DNA of 34,797 bases from Myxococcales bacterium (lineage in GTDB: Bacteria; Myxococcota_A; Polyangia; Polyangiales; Polyangiaceae): contig PLYU01000183.1 of assembly GCA_003153495.1 (NCBI GenBank), forward strand, positions 1 through 34,797. Direction: 5' to 3'. Positions 33,918-34,797 of the stretch are shown piece by piece; within the stretch, counting starts at the first letter, position 1, and each line of letters opens with the position of its first letter. The notes below the pieces were generated by a model. It did no database searches and was not told the origin of the DNA. It saw nothing but the letters and a program-made list of their open reading frames with translations. A program made the position numbers and the translations under genes.

Positions 33918-34254
33918 CGAGCACGCACAGCCGCGCGGCCTGATCGCACGCCACGCTGCGCTCATCGAGCACGACGTACATCTCGCAGAGCGGGTGGGGA
34001 TCGGCGCACGCGGCCGACGCCGCGTAGGCGTCCTTCTGCGCGACGGCGACGGCCTCTCTCCAGCCGTTGTGGCAGCAGCCGGCGCGCGCCACCGCCGTAC
34101 AGCCGGCGTCGGCGGTGCACGCACGGAAGGCAGCCGGGACCGCGGTCGCAGGGCTCGCCGTGGGCGGCGGCGGCGCGGGCAGAGGCCCGGACGCGCTGGC
34201 GCACCCCGTCGACGTCAGAGCGGCCAGGACGACGAACCGGATGGAGGCGAGCAT
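33892..34254 (-). CDS. Small Cys-rich lipoprotein
   Basis: 120 residues with a lipoprotein signal (VVLAALTSTGC, Cys18), a Pro/Ala linker, and a ~75-residue domain with eight cysteines (FRACTADAGC, ARAGCCHNGW, DPHPLCEMY, ARLCVL). Disulfide bonding in the periplasm is likely. I do not recognise a named family; similar short Cys-rich lipoproteins are common in myxobacteria. It lies 43 nt downstream of the RNA methyltransferase gene on the same strand and overlaps the convergent diiron gene by 26 nt. Confidence 0.75.
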   Translation of the reverse strand: MLASIRFVVLAALTSTGCASASGPLPAPPPPTASPATAVPAAFRACTADAGCTAVARAGCCHNGWREAVAVAQKDAYAASAACADPHPLCEMYVVLDERSVACDQAARLCVLVTPPGRDR

Positions 34255-34297
34255 GGCAGACGGCGTATATAGCCCGAGGAGGCCGACATGCGAGAGG

Positions 34298-34797
34298 TCA
34301 GCGCATCTCGTAGACGAGGAGCCTGCACTCGATGGGGCCGTTGTGCAGGATCCACCAGCGGTCCGGGGGCCGCCTCATGGCTCTCTCGACCTCGGGCCCT
34401 CCAGCCAGGATCGCCGCGGTGTGGCCGTTCATGGCGCGCAAGGCGCGCGCGAGCGCGCCGTAGAGCTCCCGATCGGCCTGGAGGCGCTCGCCGTACGGAG
34501 GGTTCGTGACGACGAAGCCCGGCGGCACGAGCGGCGCGAGCTCTCGGACGTCGCGCTTCTCGACGATGATCTCGACGCCCGCGGCGCGCGCGTTCTCGCG
34601 CGTCCGGTCCAGCGCCAGCGGGTCGGTGTCGCTCGCGCGCACCGGCGGCCCGTCCTTGCGCGCCGCGGCGCGAGCCCGCTCGCGGAGCTCGCGCATTCCG
34701 GCGCGCGCGGCGTCGCCGTGGTCGGCCCACCGCTCGAAGCCGAACCGGGCGCGCGACAGCCCCGGTGCGAGGCGGCGCGACCAGGCCGCCGCTTCGA
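34298..34797 (-). CDS. RlmL/RlmK-type RNA methyltransferase (5' end outside window)
   Basis: The C-terminal ~165 residues of a class I SAM-dependent methyltransferase of COG0116 (23S rRNA m2G type). The frame continues past the track's Met at 34696 to the window edge and reads EAAAWSRRLAPGL and FGFERW there, typical of this family after its GSGT motif. Further on are ASDTDPLALDRTRENA, the N6/N2-methyltransferase motif NPPYGER, and a C-terminal ECRLLVYEM. The THUMP domain and first SAM motif lie outside the window. It modifies a guanine in 23S rRNA by analogy with RlmL. Confidence 0.9.
   Translation of the reverse strand, partial: EAAAWSRRLAPGLSRARFGFERWADHGDAARAGMRELRERARAAARKDGPPVRASDTDPLALDRTRENARAAGVEIIVEKRDVRELAPLVPPGFVVTNPPYGERLQADRELYGALARALRAMNGHTAAILAGGPEVERAMRRPPDRWWILHNGPIECRLLVYEMR

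Overview
This window reads as a chromosomal segment of a very GC-rich member of the Myxococcota (former Deltaproteobacteria), probably on the Polyangia side. The taxon is inferred from gene content: OmpA proteins with thrombospondin type 3 (TSP3) repeats, DUF4398 lipoproteins, a chemosensory operon with a HEAT-repeat protein, tandem FHA domains, many two-component proteins, and a sensor whose C-terminal domain resembles a family I remember under the name MXAN_5187. I see no IS element, integrase, tRNA, rRNA or CRISPR array. No stretch over 300 bases lacks a gene. Long ORFs on the opposite strand are GC-driven shadows.

Layout. (1) 1-2207, plus strand: the 3' part of a TSP3/OmpA envelope protein and an exopolysaccharide sugar transferase. 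(2) 2185-8737, minus strand, read right to left: tandem-FHA membrane protein, M50 protease with CBS domains, OsmC thiol peroxidase, a 58-residue Cys-rich protein, then nirK-cytochrome c, nirV and a SCO1/SenC lipoprotein. The last three form a copper nitrite reductase operon. (3) 8737-10066: a palindrome-rich divergent intergenic region, a ribbon-helix-helix/zinc-knuckle protein, and a convergent MoaB/CinA-type gene. (4) 10145-19025, plus strand: a tightly packed chemosensory operon, cheY-cheA-cheW-cheW-HEAT-cheR-cheB, ending in ruvB joined by overlapping stop and start codons. There is no receptor gene. (5) 19117-26549: a REC-GAF-PAS-PAS-HisKA protein lacking an ATPase domain, a complete histidine kinase, a cupredoxin-like membrane-anchored protein overlapping a periplasmic-sensor protein, thioredoxin reductase and a cyclic-nucleotide-binding protein. 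(6) 26625-30706: lexA with a palindromic LexA box inside its promoter, then an envelope cluster (DUF4398 lipoprotein, TSP3/OmpA lipoprotein, Cys-rich beta-barrel protein) closed by a strong hairpin. (7) 30787-33917: an operon of FAD/2Fe-2S reductase, MerR-type regulator and diiron ferritin-like oxygenase, preceded by a perfect inverted repeat. (8) 33892-34797, minus strand: a Cys-rich lipoprotein and the 3' part of an RlmL/RlmK-type RNA methyltransferase.

Most worth pursuing: the receptor-less chemosensory operon with HEAT protein and ruvB, the HisKA-only protein paired with a full kinase, the ribbon-helix-helix/zinc protein with its own palindrome, and the reductase-MerR-diiron oxygenase operon. 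Each is made of recognisable families in an uncommon combination. I do not claim a wholly new system.
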